Assembly: GCF_050948175.1 (NCBI RefSeq)
Contig: NW_027490255.1
Coordinates: 496,001 to 560,000 of the forward strand
DNA: 64,000 bases
Direction: 5' to 3'
Source: Xylocopa sonorina
Taxonomy: Eukaryota > Arthropoda > Insecta > Hymenoptera > Apidae
Shown: one piece after another, positions 33,701 to 47,500 of the stretch
How the letters are laid out: each line of letters starts with the position of its first letter
Numbering within the stretch: the stretch's first letter is position 1
Made by a program: the position numbers and the translations under genes
Notes under the pieces: model-generated
What the model was told of the DNA's origin: nothing
Database searches by the model: none
The model's input: only the letters and a program-made list of their open reading frames with translations

Positions 33701-36048
33701 CGATAAGGCCTTTTAAGAAACATTAGAACTCTATTGCTTCAATACCTAGACATCTGGAAACGCTATATCTTATGAAGGAAGTGTGGCATTTACATTCTTT
33801 TGAAGTGTAGACTGGGTATACATAACACTTCGCATTTAATATTATATCTTATCCTGAAACATAGAAATGAGATGCGATATCGCGTTTCAAGAAGCATTAC
33901 AACTCTATTGCCTCGATACGTACACATCTGCAAACGCTACTTCCTAGCATGAAAGTGTCGCATTTACATTCATTTGAAGTGAATACGAGGTATACATGAC
34001 ACTTCGCAATGAATATTATACCTTATCACGAAACATATAAATGAAATGCGACATCTCGTTTTAAGAAGCATTAGGACCCTTTTGCTACGATAAGCAGACA
34101 TCTGCAAACGATATTCCCAAGGATGGAAACGTCGCATTTACATTCTTCTGAAGTGAATACGAGGTATACATGACACTTCGCAATGATCATTATATCTTAT
34201 CACGATACATATAAATGAGATGCGATATCGCGATTTAACTAGCATTAGAAATCTATTGCTACGATACGTAGACATCTGAATACGCTATTTCCTAGCAAGG
34301 AAGTGTCGCATTTACATTCGTTTGGAGTGAATACGAGGTATACATGACACTTCGCAATGAATATTATATCTTATCATGAAGCATAGGAATGAGATGCGAT
34401 ATCGCGTTTTGAGAAGCATTAGAACTCTATTGCCTCGACGCGTAGACATCTGCAGACGCTATTTCCTAGCATGGAAGTGTCGCATTTACATTCTTTTGAA
34501 GTGAATACGTGGTGTACATGACACTTCGCAATGAATATTGTATCTTATCATGAAACATAGAAGTGAGGTGCGATATCGCGTTTTAAGAAGCATTAGAACT
34601 CTATGGCCTCGATGCGGAAACATCTGCAAACGCTGTTTCCTGGCATGGAAGTGTCGCACTTATATTCCTTTGATGTGAATACGATGTATACATGACAGTT
34701 CGCAATGAATATTGTATCTTATCATGAAACATAGAAGTGAGATGCGATATCGCGATTTAAGTAGCATTAGTACTCTATTGCTACGATGTGTAGGCATCTG
34801 CAAACGCAATTTCCTAGCAAGGAAGTGTCGCATTTACATTCGTTTTGTGTGAATACGAGGTATACATGACATTTCGCATTGAATATTTCATCTTATCATG
34901 ATACATAGAAATGAAATGCGACATCTCGTTTTAAGAGGCATTAGGATCCTCTTGCTACGATAAGTAGACATCTGCAAACGGTATTCCTAAGGATGGAAAC
35001 GTCGCATTTACATTCTTTTGAAGTGAATACGAGGTATACATGACACTTCGCAATAAATATTATATCTTATCATGAAACATAGATGTGAGGTGCGATATCG
35101 AGATTTTAGTAGCATTAGGAATCTATTGCTACGATACGTAGACATCTGAATACGCTATTTCATAGCAAGGAAGTGTCGCAATTACATTCGTTTGGAGTGA
35201 ATACGAGGTACACATGACACTTCGCAAATAAATATTATATCTTATCATGAAGCATAGGAACGAGATGCGATATCGCGTTTTGAGAAGCACTACAACTCTA
35301 TTGCTACGATACGTAGGCACCTGCAAACGCTATTTCCTAGCAAGGAATAGTCGCATTTACATTCTTTTGAAGTGAATACGAGGTATACATGACACTTCGC
35401 AATGAATATTATATCTTATCACGAAACATATAAATGAAATGCGATATCACGATTTAAGTAGCATTAGAACTCTATTGCTACGATACGTAGACATCTGCAA
35501 ACGATATTTCCTAGCAAGCAATAGTTGCATTTACATTCTTTTGAAGTGAATACAAGGTATACATGACACTTCGCAATGAATATTATGTCTTCTCATTATA
35601 CATAGAAATGAGATGCGATATCGCGTTTTAAGAAGCATTAGAACTCTATTGCTTCGATACGTAGACATCTGTAAGCGCTATTTCCTAGAAAGGAAGTGTG
35701 GCATTTACATACGTTTCAAGTGTAGGCGAGGAATACATAACACTTCGCAATGAATATTATATCTTATCATGAATCATAGAAATGAGATGCGATATCGCGT
35801 TTTAAGAAGCTCTAGTACTCTATTTCTACGATACATAGACGACACATCTACAGACGCTATTTCCTAGCAAGGAAGTGTCGCATTTGCATTCATTTGAAGT
35901 GAATGCGAGGTATAGATAACACTCAACAATGAATATTATATCTTATCACGAAACATTGAAATGAAATGCGATATGGCGTTTTAAGGGGCATTAGTACTCT
36001 ATAGCTTCGATACAGAGATATCTGGGAACGTAATTTACTAGAAAGGAA
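30783..36048 (+). repeat. 174-bp satellite array, F orientation
   Basis: About 30 monomers. The first few (30783-31110) are degraded and mirror about 1700-2075. From 31190 onward spacing is regular and the landmarks GCGATATCGCG, CTATTGCTTCGATACGTAGAC and GAGGTATACATAACACTTCGC are clear. Between about 33560 and 33660 a partial duplication inside a monomer repeats the GGAAGTGTGGC...TTGCA part. The array ends at CTAGAAAGGAA next to island 3. Confidence 0.95.
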
Positions 36049-36122
36049 CCTCCTCGCACCCCCTAGCATCAACCCCTGGACGCATGCAACCAGCCAAACT
36101 CGCCTGCAGAACCAGCAACTGG

Positions 36123-36300
36123 AAGTGTTCGCGCGCGCATACCTGCACGCGCTCACTCACACCGAGTTCCGCTGCCTCACTCGCATCGCCGAGTATATCT
36201 GTCTCGCTCGTACCGGGCACCAGTGTCTCACTCGCACCACCGAGTATACCTGTCTCGCCCGCACCAAGGACGGGAAGCCCTATCTCCCTCGCACCGAGGA
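36123..36300. repeat. 51-bp imperfect tandem repeat
   Basis: The block CTCACTCGCAYCRCCGAGTA followed by TATCTGTCTCG recurs at 36176 and 36227, with degraded units on either side. The period of 51 bp keeps all frames open on both strands, which explains the overlapping 77-99-codon frames; I do not call any of them a gene. Confidence 0.7.
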
Positions 36301-36427
36301 TTCCGTCCTGCAGGAAGACATAGCCGCAGCCCATCACCTGAATGGGGTCTTTTCCAATTCCGGGAACAGGATCTGCTAGAACCTATATATTCCTTCTAAG
36401 CTAGGACATACATACCATATCATGACG

Positions 36428-36436
36428 CATATATAA
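36428..36436 (+). promoter_or_regulatory. TATA-like box in island 3
   Basis: GCATATATAAGAATTCC lies between the two GC-rich repeat blocks, in a short AT-rich interval. It might be a promoter of a retroelement relic. Position is the only support. Confidence 0.2.
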
Positions 36437-36507
36437 GAATTCCTAGATCTAAGTTACACTAAGTAAGATGCGTCCGGCCAGCGGCATGCTCCGCTAGCCC
36501 CACCACG

Positions 36508-36596
36508 AGCCGCGAGTCCCCACTCGCTGGACCGCGCGCTCTCCGCCTCGAGACGCGAGTCCCCCACTCGCGGGACCGCGATCTCCATACCGCGTG
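36508..36596. repeat. 43-bp duplication with self-complementary core
   Basis: CGCGAGTCCCCACTCGCTGG at 36511 and CGCGAGTCCCCCACTCGCGG at 36554 are 43 bp apart. Each contains GCGAGT and ACTCGC flanking a C run, so each can fold back. GC content is far above that of the satellite. Confidence 0.65.
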
Positions 36597-37074
36597 CCTC
36601 CGCGATCGTAGCGCCCCGCGAACCGAGGAGGTCAGAGACGCGTCTCCAGAGCACACACTCTGACTCGAGATCTCCTACCGAGGAGTCGAAACCTCTAGTT
36701 CCAGATCGTTAGCCACCTCAATGTGGGGTTCAGGCATCGTATTTCTATTTCCATTTTAACTTAGTCTTAGTCTTAGAATAATTCCAGTTCTTGTATACTT
36801 TAAACCTACAATATATTTTACTTTTACTTTTACTATATCCAAGTACAAGTTCTTTTACCAAGTCTACTATTTCCACATCCATTAATTTTATCAAGTGTTT
36901 ACAATACCAGTTCTACTTTTAACATTACATGTAACTACGAATTCTTCCACGAGTTCTTCCATACAACTGGTGTTGCTCTTCATCAAATTGAAGGAGTATA
37001 GAAATCGGCTCTGTGACGTTGAGACCTCCGCCTATCCTTCAGATCTTAGTCGAAAGTACAGAAAAACCTGGTGA

Positions 37075-37476
37075 ATGAATCGTGCTTCCGGTTTGCGAAG
37101 AACGCGACGTGCGAGTAGGAAGAATTTCATACGATCACTTGTGCGTGAATATTTGGAGGGCGTTCCGAGAGTCCTCGTATACCAGCGACCTGCCTTCGCA
37201 CCAGTCCAGACGCCGCTTTTCGAAGCGACCGTCGACGCTTCCGATCCAGACACCACGACGCATCACGCCGATTCTGACACATTCAGCATCATCGCTGAAT
37301 TCCGACCGCCGTCCTCCTCTTCGCTGGCGACTGATCAAGATTTCCGTAGCAGCCAACAGAACGAAATCCGCTACAATCCCAGCGAACGATCTTCCACGCC
37401 GTTTCTACGTACAAATCAAGAGAGAAGTCATCGAAAGGTAGGGTCATTCCCTTATTATCGCGAGTGTTTTCGCTAG
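37075..37476 (+). CDS. Unrecognised coding-like open frame, possibly an exon
   Basis: An ATG-started frame of 133 codons begins with an Arg-rich segment (RASGLRRTRRASRKNF), continues through LVREYLEGVPRVLVYQRPAF and becomes Ser/Thr/Asp-rich. A donor-like CGAAAG|GTAGGG at 37437 lies inside it. A second plus frame (37082-37441) is equally open, and a minus frame is open too, so GC-richness alone may explain it. I do not recognise a domain. It lies within island 3 just before the candidate LTR-like terminus. Confidence 0.25.
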   Translation: MNRASGLRRTRRASRKNFIRSLVREYLEGVPRVLVYQRPAFAPVQTPLFEATVDASDPDTTTHHADSDTFSIIAEFRPPSSSSLATDQDFRSSQQNEIRYNPSERSSTPFLRTNQERSHRKVGSFPYYRECFR

Positions 37477-37599
37477 TGTCGCGTCAGCCGAAATTGTCGG
37501 ACCCGGTCTTAATGCGTTCCCGCGGACCGAATTACCGGAAAATAGTCTTGTGTCGTAAAGCCTCCGGAGCAACGGAAAATAGTTTCGCCGGACGTGACA

Positions 37600-40500
37600 C
37601 CTCGTATTCACTTCAAAAGAATGTAAACGCGACACTTCCATTCTAGGAAATAGCGTTTGCAGATGTCTACGTACCGATGCAATGGAGTTCTAATGCTTCT
37701 TAAATCGCGATATCGCAATACATTTCTATGTTTCATGATAACATATAATATTCATTGCGAAGTCTTATGTATTCCTCGTGTGCACATCATATGAATGTAA
37801 ATGCGACACTTCCTTCCTAGGAAATAGCGTTTGCAGATGTCTACGTATCGAAGCAATAGGGTACTAATGCTTCTTAAAACGCGATATCGCGTCTCATTTC
37901 CTATGCCTCATGATAAGTTATAAGATTCGTTGCGAATTGTTATGTACTCCTAGTATACATTTCAAATGAATGTAAATGCGACACTTCTTTTCTAGGAAAT
38001 TACGTCTCCAGATGTCAACGTATCGAAGCAATAGAATTCTAATGCTTCTTAAATAGCGATATCGCATCTCATTTCTATGTTTCATGATAAGATACAATAT
38101 TCATTGCGAAGTGTCATGTATTCCTCGTGTTCACTTCAAAAGACTGTAAATGCGACACTTCCATGCTAGGAAATAGCGTTTGCAGATGCCTACGTATCGT
38201 AGCAATAGAGTTGTAGTGCTTCTCAGAACGCGATATCGCATCTCATTTCTATGCTTCATGATAAGATGTAATATTCATTGCGAAGTGTCATGTATTCCTC
38301 GTGTGCACATCATATGAATGTTAATGCGACACTTCCTTGCTATTAAATAGCGTTTGCAGATGTCTACGTGTCGTAGCAATGGAGTTCTAGTGCTTCTTAA
38401 ATCACGATATCGTATCTCATTTCTATGTTTCGTGATAAGGTAAAATATTCATTGCGAAGTGTCATGTATATCTCGTATTCACTTCAAAAGGATGTAAATG
38501 CGACGCTTCCTTCTTAGAAAATAGCGTTTCCAGATGACTACGTTTGGAAACAATAGAGTTCTAATACTTCTTAAAACGAGATGTCGCATCTCATTTCTAT
38601 GTTTCATGACAAGATATAATATTTATTGCGAAGTGTCATGTATGTCTCGTTTTCACTTCAAAAGAATGTAAATGCCACACTTACATGCTAGGAAATAGCG
38701 TTTGCAGATGTCTACGTGTCGTAGCAATAGAGTTCTAATGCTTCCTAAAACGCGATATCGCATCTCACTTCTATGTTTCGAGATAAGATATAATATGCAT
38801 TGCGAAGTGTCATGTATACCTCGTGTTCACTTCAAAAGAATGTAAATGCGACACATCCATGCTAGGGAATAGCGTTTGCAGATGTCTACGTATCGTAGCA
38901 ATACTGTTCTAATGCTTCTTAAAACGAGATGTCGCATTTCATTCCTATGTTTCGTGATAAGATATAATATTCATTGTAGAGTGTTATGTATACCTCGCAT
39001 TCACTTCAAAAGAATGTAAATGCGACACTTCCTTGCTAGGAAATAACATTTGCAGATGTCTACGCATCGTAGCAATAGAGTTCTAGTGCTTCTTAAATAG
39101 CGATATCGCATCTCACTTCTATGTTTCGAGATAAGATATAATATTCATTGTGGAATGTTATGTATACCTAGTATTCACTTCAACAGAATGTAAATGCCAC
39201 ACTTACATGCTAGGAAATAGCGTTTGCAGATGTCTACGTACCGTAGCAATAGAGTTCTAGTGCTTCTTAAATCGCGATATCGCATCTCATTCCTATGTTT
39301 CATGATAAGATATAATATTCATAGCGAAGTGTCATGTATACCTCGTATTCACTTGAAAAGAATGTAAGTGCGACACTTGCATGCTAGGAAATAGCGTTTG
39401 CAGATGTCTACGTATCGTAGCAATGGAGTTCTAATGCTTCTTAAAACGCGATTTCGCATCACACTTCTATGATTCATGATAAGATATAATATTGATTGCG
39501 AAGTGTCATGTATTCCTCATATTCACTTCAAAAGAATGTAAATAAGACACTTCCATGCTAGGAAATAGCGTTTGTAGATGTCTACGTATCGTAGCAATAG
39601 GGTTCTAATGCTTCTTGAAACGCGATATCGCATCTCATTTCTATGTTTCATGGTAAGATATAATATGATTTGTTAAGTGTTACGTATTTCTCGTCTGCAC
39701 TTCAAATGAATGTAAATGCGACACTTCCTTGCAAGGAAATAGCGTTTGCAGATGTCTACTTATCGAAGCAATAGAGTTCAAATGCTTCTTAAAACGAGAT
39801 ATTGCATCTCATATCTGTGTTTCATGACAAGATATAATATTCATTGCGAAGTGTTATGCATTCCTCGTATTCACTTCAATGGAATGTAAATGCGACTCTT
39901 CCATGCTAGGAAATAGCGTTTGCAGATGTCTACGTATCGTAGCAATAGAGTTCTAATGCTTCTTAAAACGCGATATCGCATCTCACTTTTATGCTTCATG
40001 ATAAGGTATAATATTCATTGCGAAGTGTCATGTATACCGCGAATTCACTTCAGAAGAATGTAAATGCGACACTTCCGTTATAGGAAATAGCGTTTGCAGA
40101 TGTCTATGTATCGCAGCAATAGAGTTCTAAGGCATCATATATCGCCATATCGCATCTCATTTCTATGTTTCGTGATAAGATACAATATCCATGGCGAAGT
40201 GTCATGCATACCTCGTATTCACTTCAAAAAAATGTAAATGCGACATTTCCTTGCTAGGACATAGCGTTTGCAGTTGTCTACGTATCGTAGCAATAGAGGT
40301 CTAAGGCACCATAAATCGCCATATCGCATATCATTTCTATGTTTCGTGATAAGATATAATGTTCATTGCGAAGTGTCATATATACCTCGTATTCACTTCA
40401 AAAGGATGTAAATATGACACTTCCTTGCTAGGAAATAGCGTTTCCAGATGACTACGTGTCGAAACAATGGAGTACTAATGATTCTTAAAACGTGATATCG

Positions 40501-41569
40501 CATCTCACATCTATGTTTCATGATAAGATATAATATTCATTGCGATGTGTCATGTATACCTCGTATTCCCTTCAAAAGAATGTAAATGCGACACTTCCAT
40601 GTTAGGAAATAGCGTTTGCAGATGTCTACGTATCGTAGCAATGGAGTTATAATGCTTCCTAAAACGCGGTATCGCATCTCACACCTATGTTTCATGATAA
40701 GATATAATATCCATTGCGAAGTGTCATGTATACCTCGTATTCACCTCAAAAGAATGTAAATGCGAATCTTCCTTGCTAGGAAATAGTGTTTCCAGATGAC
40801 CACGTATCGTAAGGATAGAGTTCTAATACTTGTTAAAACGAGATGTCGCATCTCATTTCTATGTTTCATGATAAGATGTAATATCCATTGCGAAGTGTCA
40901 AGTATACCTCGTATTCACTTCAATGGAATGTAAATGCGATCATTCCTTGCTCGCAAAAAGCGTTTGCAGATGCCTACGTATCGTAGCAATAGAGTTCGAA
41001 TGCTATTTAAATCGCTATATCGCATCTCACTTCTATATATCGTGATAAGATATAATATTCATTGCGAAGTGTCATGTATACCTCGCATACACTACAAAGG
41101 AATGAAAATGCGACATTTCCTTGCTAGGAACTAGCGTCTGCAGATGTCTAGGTATCGTAGCAATAGGGTTCTAATGCTTCTTAAAACGCGATATCGCATC
41201 TCATTTCTATGTTTCATGGTAAGATATAATATGATTTGTTAAGTGTTATGTATTTCTCGTCTACACTTCAAATGAATGTAAATGCAACACTTCCTTGCAA
41301 GGAAATAGCGTTTGCAGATGTCTACTTATCGAAGCAATAGAGTTCAAATGCTTCTTAAAACGAGATATTGCATCTCATATCTGTGTTTCATGATAAGATA
41401 TAATATTCATTGCGAAGTGTTATGCATTCCTCGTCTACGATTCAAATGAAAGTAAATGCGACACTTCCTTGCAAGGAAATAACGATTGCAGATGTCTACG
41501 TATCGTAGCAATAGCTTTCTAATGCTTCTTAAAACGCGATATCGCATCTCATTCCTATGTTTCATGATA
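37600..41569 (-). repeat. 174-bp satellite array, R orientation (divergent part)
   Basis: About 23 monomers with the typical landmarks, individually varied, starting abruptly at CCTCGTATTCACTTC after island 3. Variation declines rightward as the higher-order array is approached. The open frame at 40934-41134 is satellite-derived. Confidence 0.95.
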
Positions 41570-44500
41570 AGATATAATATGATTTGCGAAGTGTTATGTA
41601 TTCCTCGTCTACACTTCAAATGAATGTAAATGCGACACTTCCTTGCAAGGAAATAGCGTTTCCAGATGTCCACGTATCGTAGCAATAGACATCTAATGCT
41701 TCTTAAAACGCGATATCGCATCTCATTTCTATGTTTCATGGTAAGATATAATATGATTTGCGAAGTGTCATGTATTCCTCGTCTACACTTCAAATGAATG
41801 TAAATGCGACACTTCCTAGCAAGGAAATAGCGTTTGCAGATGTCTACGTATCATAGCAATAGATTTCTAATGCTTCTTAAAACGAGATATTGCATCTCAT
41901 ATCTATGTTTCATGATAAGATATAATATTCATTGCGAAGTGTTATGCATTCCTCGTATGCGATTCAAATGAATGTAAATGCGACACTTCCTTGCAAGGAA
42001 ATAGCGTTTGCAGTTGTCTACGTATCGTAGCAATAGAGTTCTTATGATTCTTAAAACGCGATATCGCATCTCATTTCTATCTTTCATGGTAAGATATAAT
42101 ATGATTTGCCTAAGTGTTATGTATTCCTCGTCTACACTTCAAGTGAATGTAATTGCGACACATCCTTGCAAGGAAATAGCGTTTGCATATGCCTACGTAT
42201 CGAAGCAATAGAGTTCAAATGCTTCTTAAAACGAGAAATTGCATCTCATATCTATGTTTCATGATAAGATATAATATTCATTGGGAAGTGTTATGCATTC
42301 CTCGTCTACGATTCAAATGAAAGTAAATGCGACACTTCCTTGCAAGGAATTAACGATTGCAGATGTCTACGTATCGTAGCAATAGAGTTCATATGATTCT
42401 TAAAACGCGATATCGCATCTCATTTCTATGCTTCATGGTAAGATATAACATGATTTGCGAAGTCTTTTGTATTCCTCGTCTACACTTCAAATGAATGTGA
42501 ATGCGATACTTCCTCGCTAGGTAATAGCGTTTGCTGATGTCTACGTATCGTAGCAATAGAGTTCAAATGCTTCTTAAAACGAGATATTGCATCTCATATC
42601 TATGTTTCATGATAAGATATAATATTCATTGCGAAGTGTTATGCATTCCTCGTATGCGATTCAAATGAATGTAAATGCGACACTTCCTTGCAAGGAAATA
42701 GCGTTTGCAGTTGTCTACGTATCGTAGCAATAGAGTTCTTATGATTCTTAAAACGCGATATCGCATCTCATTTCTATCTTTCATGGTAAGATATAATATG
42801 ATTTGCGAAGTGTTATGTATTCCTCGTCTACACTTCAAATGAATGTAAATGCGACACTTCCTTGCAAGGAAATAGCGTTTCCAGATGTCCACGTATCGTA
42901 GCAATAGACATCTAATGCTTCTTAAAACGCGATATCGCATCTCATTTCTATGTTTCATGGTAAGATATAATATGATTTGCGAAGTGTCATGTATTCCTCG
43001 TCTACACTTCAAATGAATGTAAATGCGACACTTCCTAGCAAGGAAATAGCGTTTGCAGATGTCTACGTATCATAGCAATAGATTTCTAATGCTTCTTAAA
43101 ACGAGATATTGCATCTCATATCTATGTTTCATGATAAGATATAATATTCATTGCGAAGTGTTATGCATTCCTCGTATGCGATTCAAATGAATGTAAATGC
43201 GACACTTCCTTGCAAGGAAATAGCGTTTGCAGTTGTCTACGTATCGTAGCAATAGAGTTCTTATGATTCTTAAAACGCGATATCGCATCTCATTTCTATC
43301 TTTCATGGTAAGATATAATATGATTTGCCTAAGTGTTATGTATTCCTCGTCTACACTTCAAGTGAATGTAATTGCGACACATCCTTGCAAGGAAATAGCG
43401 TTTGCATATGCCTACGTATCGAAGCAATAGAGTTCAAATGCTTCTTAAAACGAGAAATTGCATCTCATATCTATGTTTCATGATAAGATATAATATTCAT
43501 TGGGAAGTGTTATGCATTCCTCGTCTACGATTCAAATGAAAGTAAATGCGACACTTCCTTGCAAGGAATTAACGATTGCAGATGTCTACGTATCGTAGCA
43601 ATAGAGTTCATATGATTCTTAAAACGCGATATCGCATCTCATTTCTATGCTTCATGGTAAGATATAACATGATTTGCGAAGTCTTATGTATTCCTCGTCT
43701 ACACTTCAAATGAATGTGAATGCGATACTTCCTCGCTAGGTAATAGCGTTTTGCTGATGTCTACGTATCGTAGCAATAGAGTTCAAATGCTTCTTAAAAC
43801 GAGATATTGCATCTCATATCTATGTTTCATGATAAGATATAATATTCATTGCGAAGTGTTATGCATTCCTCGTATGCGATTCAAATGAATGTAAATGCGA
43901 CACTTCCTTGCAAGGAAATAGCGTTTGCAGTTGTCTACGTATCGTAGCAATAGAGTTCTTATGATTCTTAAAACGCGATATCGCATCTCATTTCTATCTT
44001 TCATGGTAAGATATAATATGATTTGCGAAGTGTTATGTATTCCTCGTCTACACTTCAAATGAATGTAAATGCGACACTTCCTTGCAAGGAAATAGCGTTT
44101 CCAGATGTCCACGTATCGTAGCAATAGACATCTAATGCTTCTTAAAACGCGATATCGCATCTCATTTCTATGTTTCATGGTAAGATATAATATGATTTGC
44201 GAAGTGTCATGTATTCCTCGTCTACACTTCAAATGAATGTAAATGCGACACTTCCTAGCAAGGAAATAGCGTTTGCAGATGTCTACGTATCATAGCAATA
44301 GATTTCTAATGCTTCTTAAAACGAGATATTGCATCTCATATCTATGTTTCATGATAAGATATAATATTCATTGCGAAGTGTTATGCATTCCTCGTATGCG
44401 ATTCAAATGAATGTAAATGCGACACTTCCTTGCAAGGAAATAGCGTTTGCAGTTGTCTACGTATCGTAGCAATAGAGTTCTTATGATTCTTAAAACGCGA

Positions 44501-47500
44501 TATCGCATCCCATTTCTATCTTTCATGGTAAGATATAATATGATTTGCGAAGTGTTATGTATTCCTCGTCTACACTTCAAATGAATGTAAATGCGACACT
44601 TCCTTGCAAGGAAATAGCGTTTCCAGATGTCCACGTATCGTAGCAATAGACATCTAATGCTTCTTAAAACGCGATATCGCATCTCATTTCTATGTTTCAT
44701 GGTAAGATATAATATGATTTGCGAAGTGTCATGTATTCCTCGTCTACACTTCAAATGAATGTAAATGCGACACTTCCTAGCAAGGAAATAGCGTTTGCAG
44801 ATGTCTACGTATCATAGCAATAGATTTCTAATGCTTCTTAAAACGAGATATTGCATCTCATATCTATGTTTCATGATAAGATATAATATTCATTGCGAAG
44901 TGTTATGCATTCCTCGTATGCGATTCAAATGAATGTAAATGCGACACTTCCTTGCAAGGAAATAGCGTTTGCAGTTGTCTACGTATCGTAGCAATAGAGT
45001 TCTTATGATTCTTAAAACGCGATATCGCATCTCATTTCTATCTTTCATGGTAAGATATAATATGATTTGCCTAAGTGTTATGTATTCCTCGTCTACACTT
45101 CAAGTGAATGTAATTGCGACACATCCTTGCAAGGAAATAGCGTTTGCATATGCCTACGTATCGAAGCAATAGAGTTCAAATGCTTCTTAAAACGAGAAAT
45201 TGCATCTCATATCTATGTTTCATGATAAGATATAATATTCATTGGGAAGTGTTATGCATTCCTCGTCTACGATTCAAATGAAAGTAAATGCGACACTTCC
45301 TTGCAAGGAATTAACGATTGCAGATGTCTACGTATCGTAGCAATAGAGTTCATATGATTCTTAAAACGCGATATCGCATCTCATTTCTATGCTTCATGGT
45401 AAGATATAACATGATTTGCGAAGTCTTATGTATTCCTCGTCTACACTTCAAATGAATGTGAATGCGATACTTCCTCGCTAGGTAATAGCGTTTGCTGATG
45501 TCTACGTATCGTAGCAATAGAGTTCAAATGCTTCTTAAAACGAGATATTGCATCTCATATCTATGTTTCATGATAAGATATAATATTCATTGCGAAGTGT
45601 TATGCATTCCTCGTATGCGATTCAAATGAATGTAAATGCGACACTTCCTTGCAAGGAAATAGCGTTTGCAGTTGTCTACGTATCGTAGCAATAGAGTTCT
45701 TATGATTCTTAAAACGCGATATCGCATCTCATTTCTATCTTTCATGGTAAGATATAATATGATTTGCGAAGTGTTATGTATTCCTCGTCTACACTTCAAA
45801 TGAATGTAAATGCGACACTTCCTTGCAAGGAAATAGCGTTTCCAGATGTCCACGTATCGTAGCAATAGACATCTAATGCTTCTTAAAACGCGATATCGCA
45901 TCTCATTTCTATGTTCATGGTAAGATATAATATGATTTGCGAAGTGTCATGTATTCCTCGTCTACACTTCAAATGAATGTAAATGCGACACTTCCTAGCA
46001 AGGAAATAGCGTTTGCAGATGTCTACGTATCATAGCAATAGATTTCTAATGCTTCTTAAAACGAGATATTGCATCTCATATCTATGTTTCATGATAAGAT
46101 ATAATATTCATTGCGAAGTGTTATGCATTCCTCGTATGCGATTCAAATGAATGTAAATGCGACACTTCCTTGCAAGGAAATAGCGTTTGCAGTTGTCTAC
46201 GTATCGTAGCAATAGAGTTCTTATGATTCTTAAAACGCGATATCGCATCTCATTTCTATCTTTCATGGTAAGATATAATATGATTTGCCTAAGTGTTATG
46301 TATTCCTCGTCTACACTTCAAGTGAATGTAATTGCGACACATCCTTGCAAGGAAATAGCGTTTGCATATGCCTACGTATCGAAGCAATAGAGTTCAAATG
46401 CTTCTTAAAACGAGAAATTGCATCTCATATCTATGTTTCATGATAAGATATAATATTCATTGGGAAGTGTTATGCATTCCTCGTCTACGATTCAAATGAA
46501 AGTAAATGCGACACTTCCTTGCAAGGAATTAACGATTGCAGATGTCTACGTATCGTAGCAATAGAGTTCATATGATTCTTAAAACGCGATATCGCATCTC
46601 ATTTCTATGCTTCATGGTAAGATATAACATGATTTGCGAAGTCTTATGTATTCCTCGTCTACACTTCAAATGAATGTGAATGCGATACTTCCTCGCTAGG
46701 TAATAGCGTTTGCTGATGTCTACGTATCGTAGCAATAGAGTTCAAATGCTTCTTAAAACGAGATATTGCATCTCATATCTATGTTTCATGATAAGATATA
46801 ATATTCATTGCGAAGTGTTATGCATTCCTCGTATGCGATTCAAATGAATCTAAATGCGACACTTCCTTGCAAGGAAATAGCGTTTGCAGTTGTCTACGTA
46901 TCGTAGCAATAGAGTTCTTATGATTCTTAAAACGCGATATCGCATCTCATTTCTATCTTTCATGGTAAGATATAATATGATTTGCGAAGTGTTATGTATT
47001 CCTCGTCTACACTTCAAATGAATGTAAATGCGACACTTCCTTGCAAGGAAATAGCGTTTCCAGATGTCCACGTATCGTAGCAATAGACATCTAATGCTTC
47101 TTAAAACGCGATATCGCATCTCATTTCTATGTTTCATGGTAAGATATAATATGATTTGCGAAGTGTCATGTATTCCTCGTCTACACTTCAAATGAATGTA
47201 AATGCGACACTTCCTAGCAAGGAAATAGCGTTTGCAGATGTCTACGTATCATAGCAATAGATTTCTAATGCTTCTTAAAACGAGATATTGCATCTCATAT
47301 CTATGTTTCATGATAAGATATAATATTCATTGCGAAGTGTTATGCATTCCTCGTATGCGATTCAAATGAATGTAAATGCGACACTTCCTTGCAAGGAAAT
47401 AGCGTTTGCAGTTGTCTACGTATCGTAGCAATAGAGTTCTTATGATTCTTAAAACGCGATATCGCATCTCATTTCTATCTTTCATGGTAAGATATAATAT

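Larger units (their letters stand above)
36049..37599. other. Island 3: non-satellite insert between F and R arrays
   Basis: This segment shows no resemblance by eye to islands 1 and 2. It has a GC-rich part (36049-36700), an AT-rich pyrimidine-biased part (36720-37010) and a coding-like GC-rich part (37012-37599). The right end reads CGCCGGACGTGACA, resembling a CA-type LTR terminus, and a TGTGACGTTGAG near 37012 could be an LTR start. The terminal repeats do not match well, and flanking satellites are in opposite orientation, so no target duplication can be tested. It is a candidate retroelement relic or captured genomic fragment. Confidence 0.55.

Noticed and set aside
37012..37599. Second complete LTR in island 3 (TGTGACG...CGTGACA)
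   Set aside because: The proposed ends do not form an inverted repeat (CGTCACA would be needed), and opposite satellite orientations at the flanks prevent a target-duplication test.
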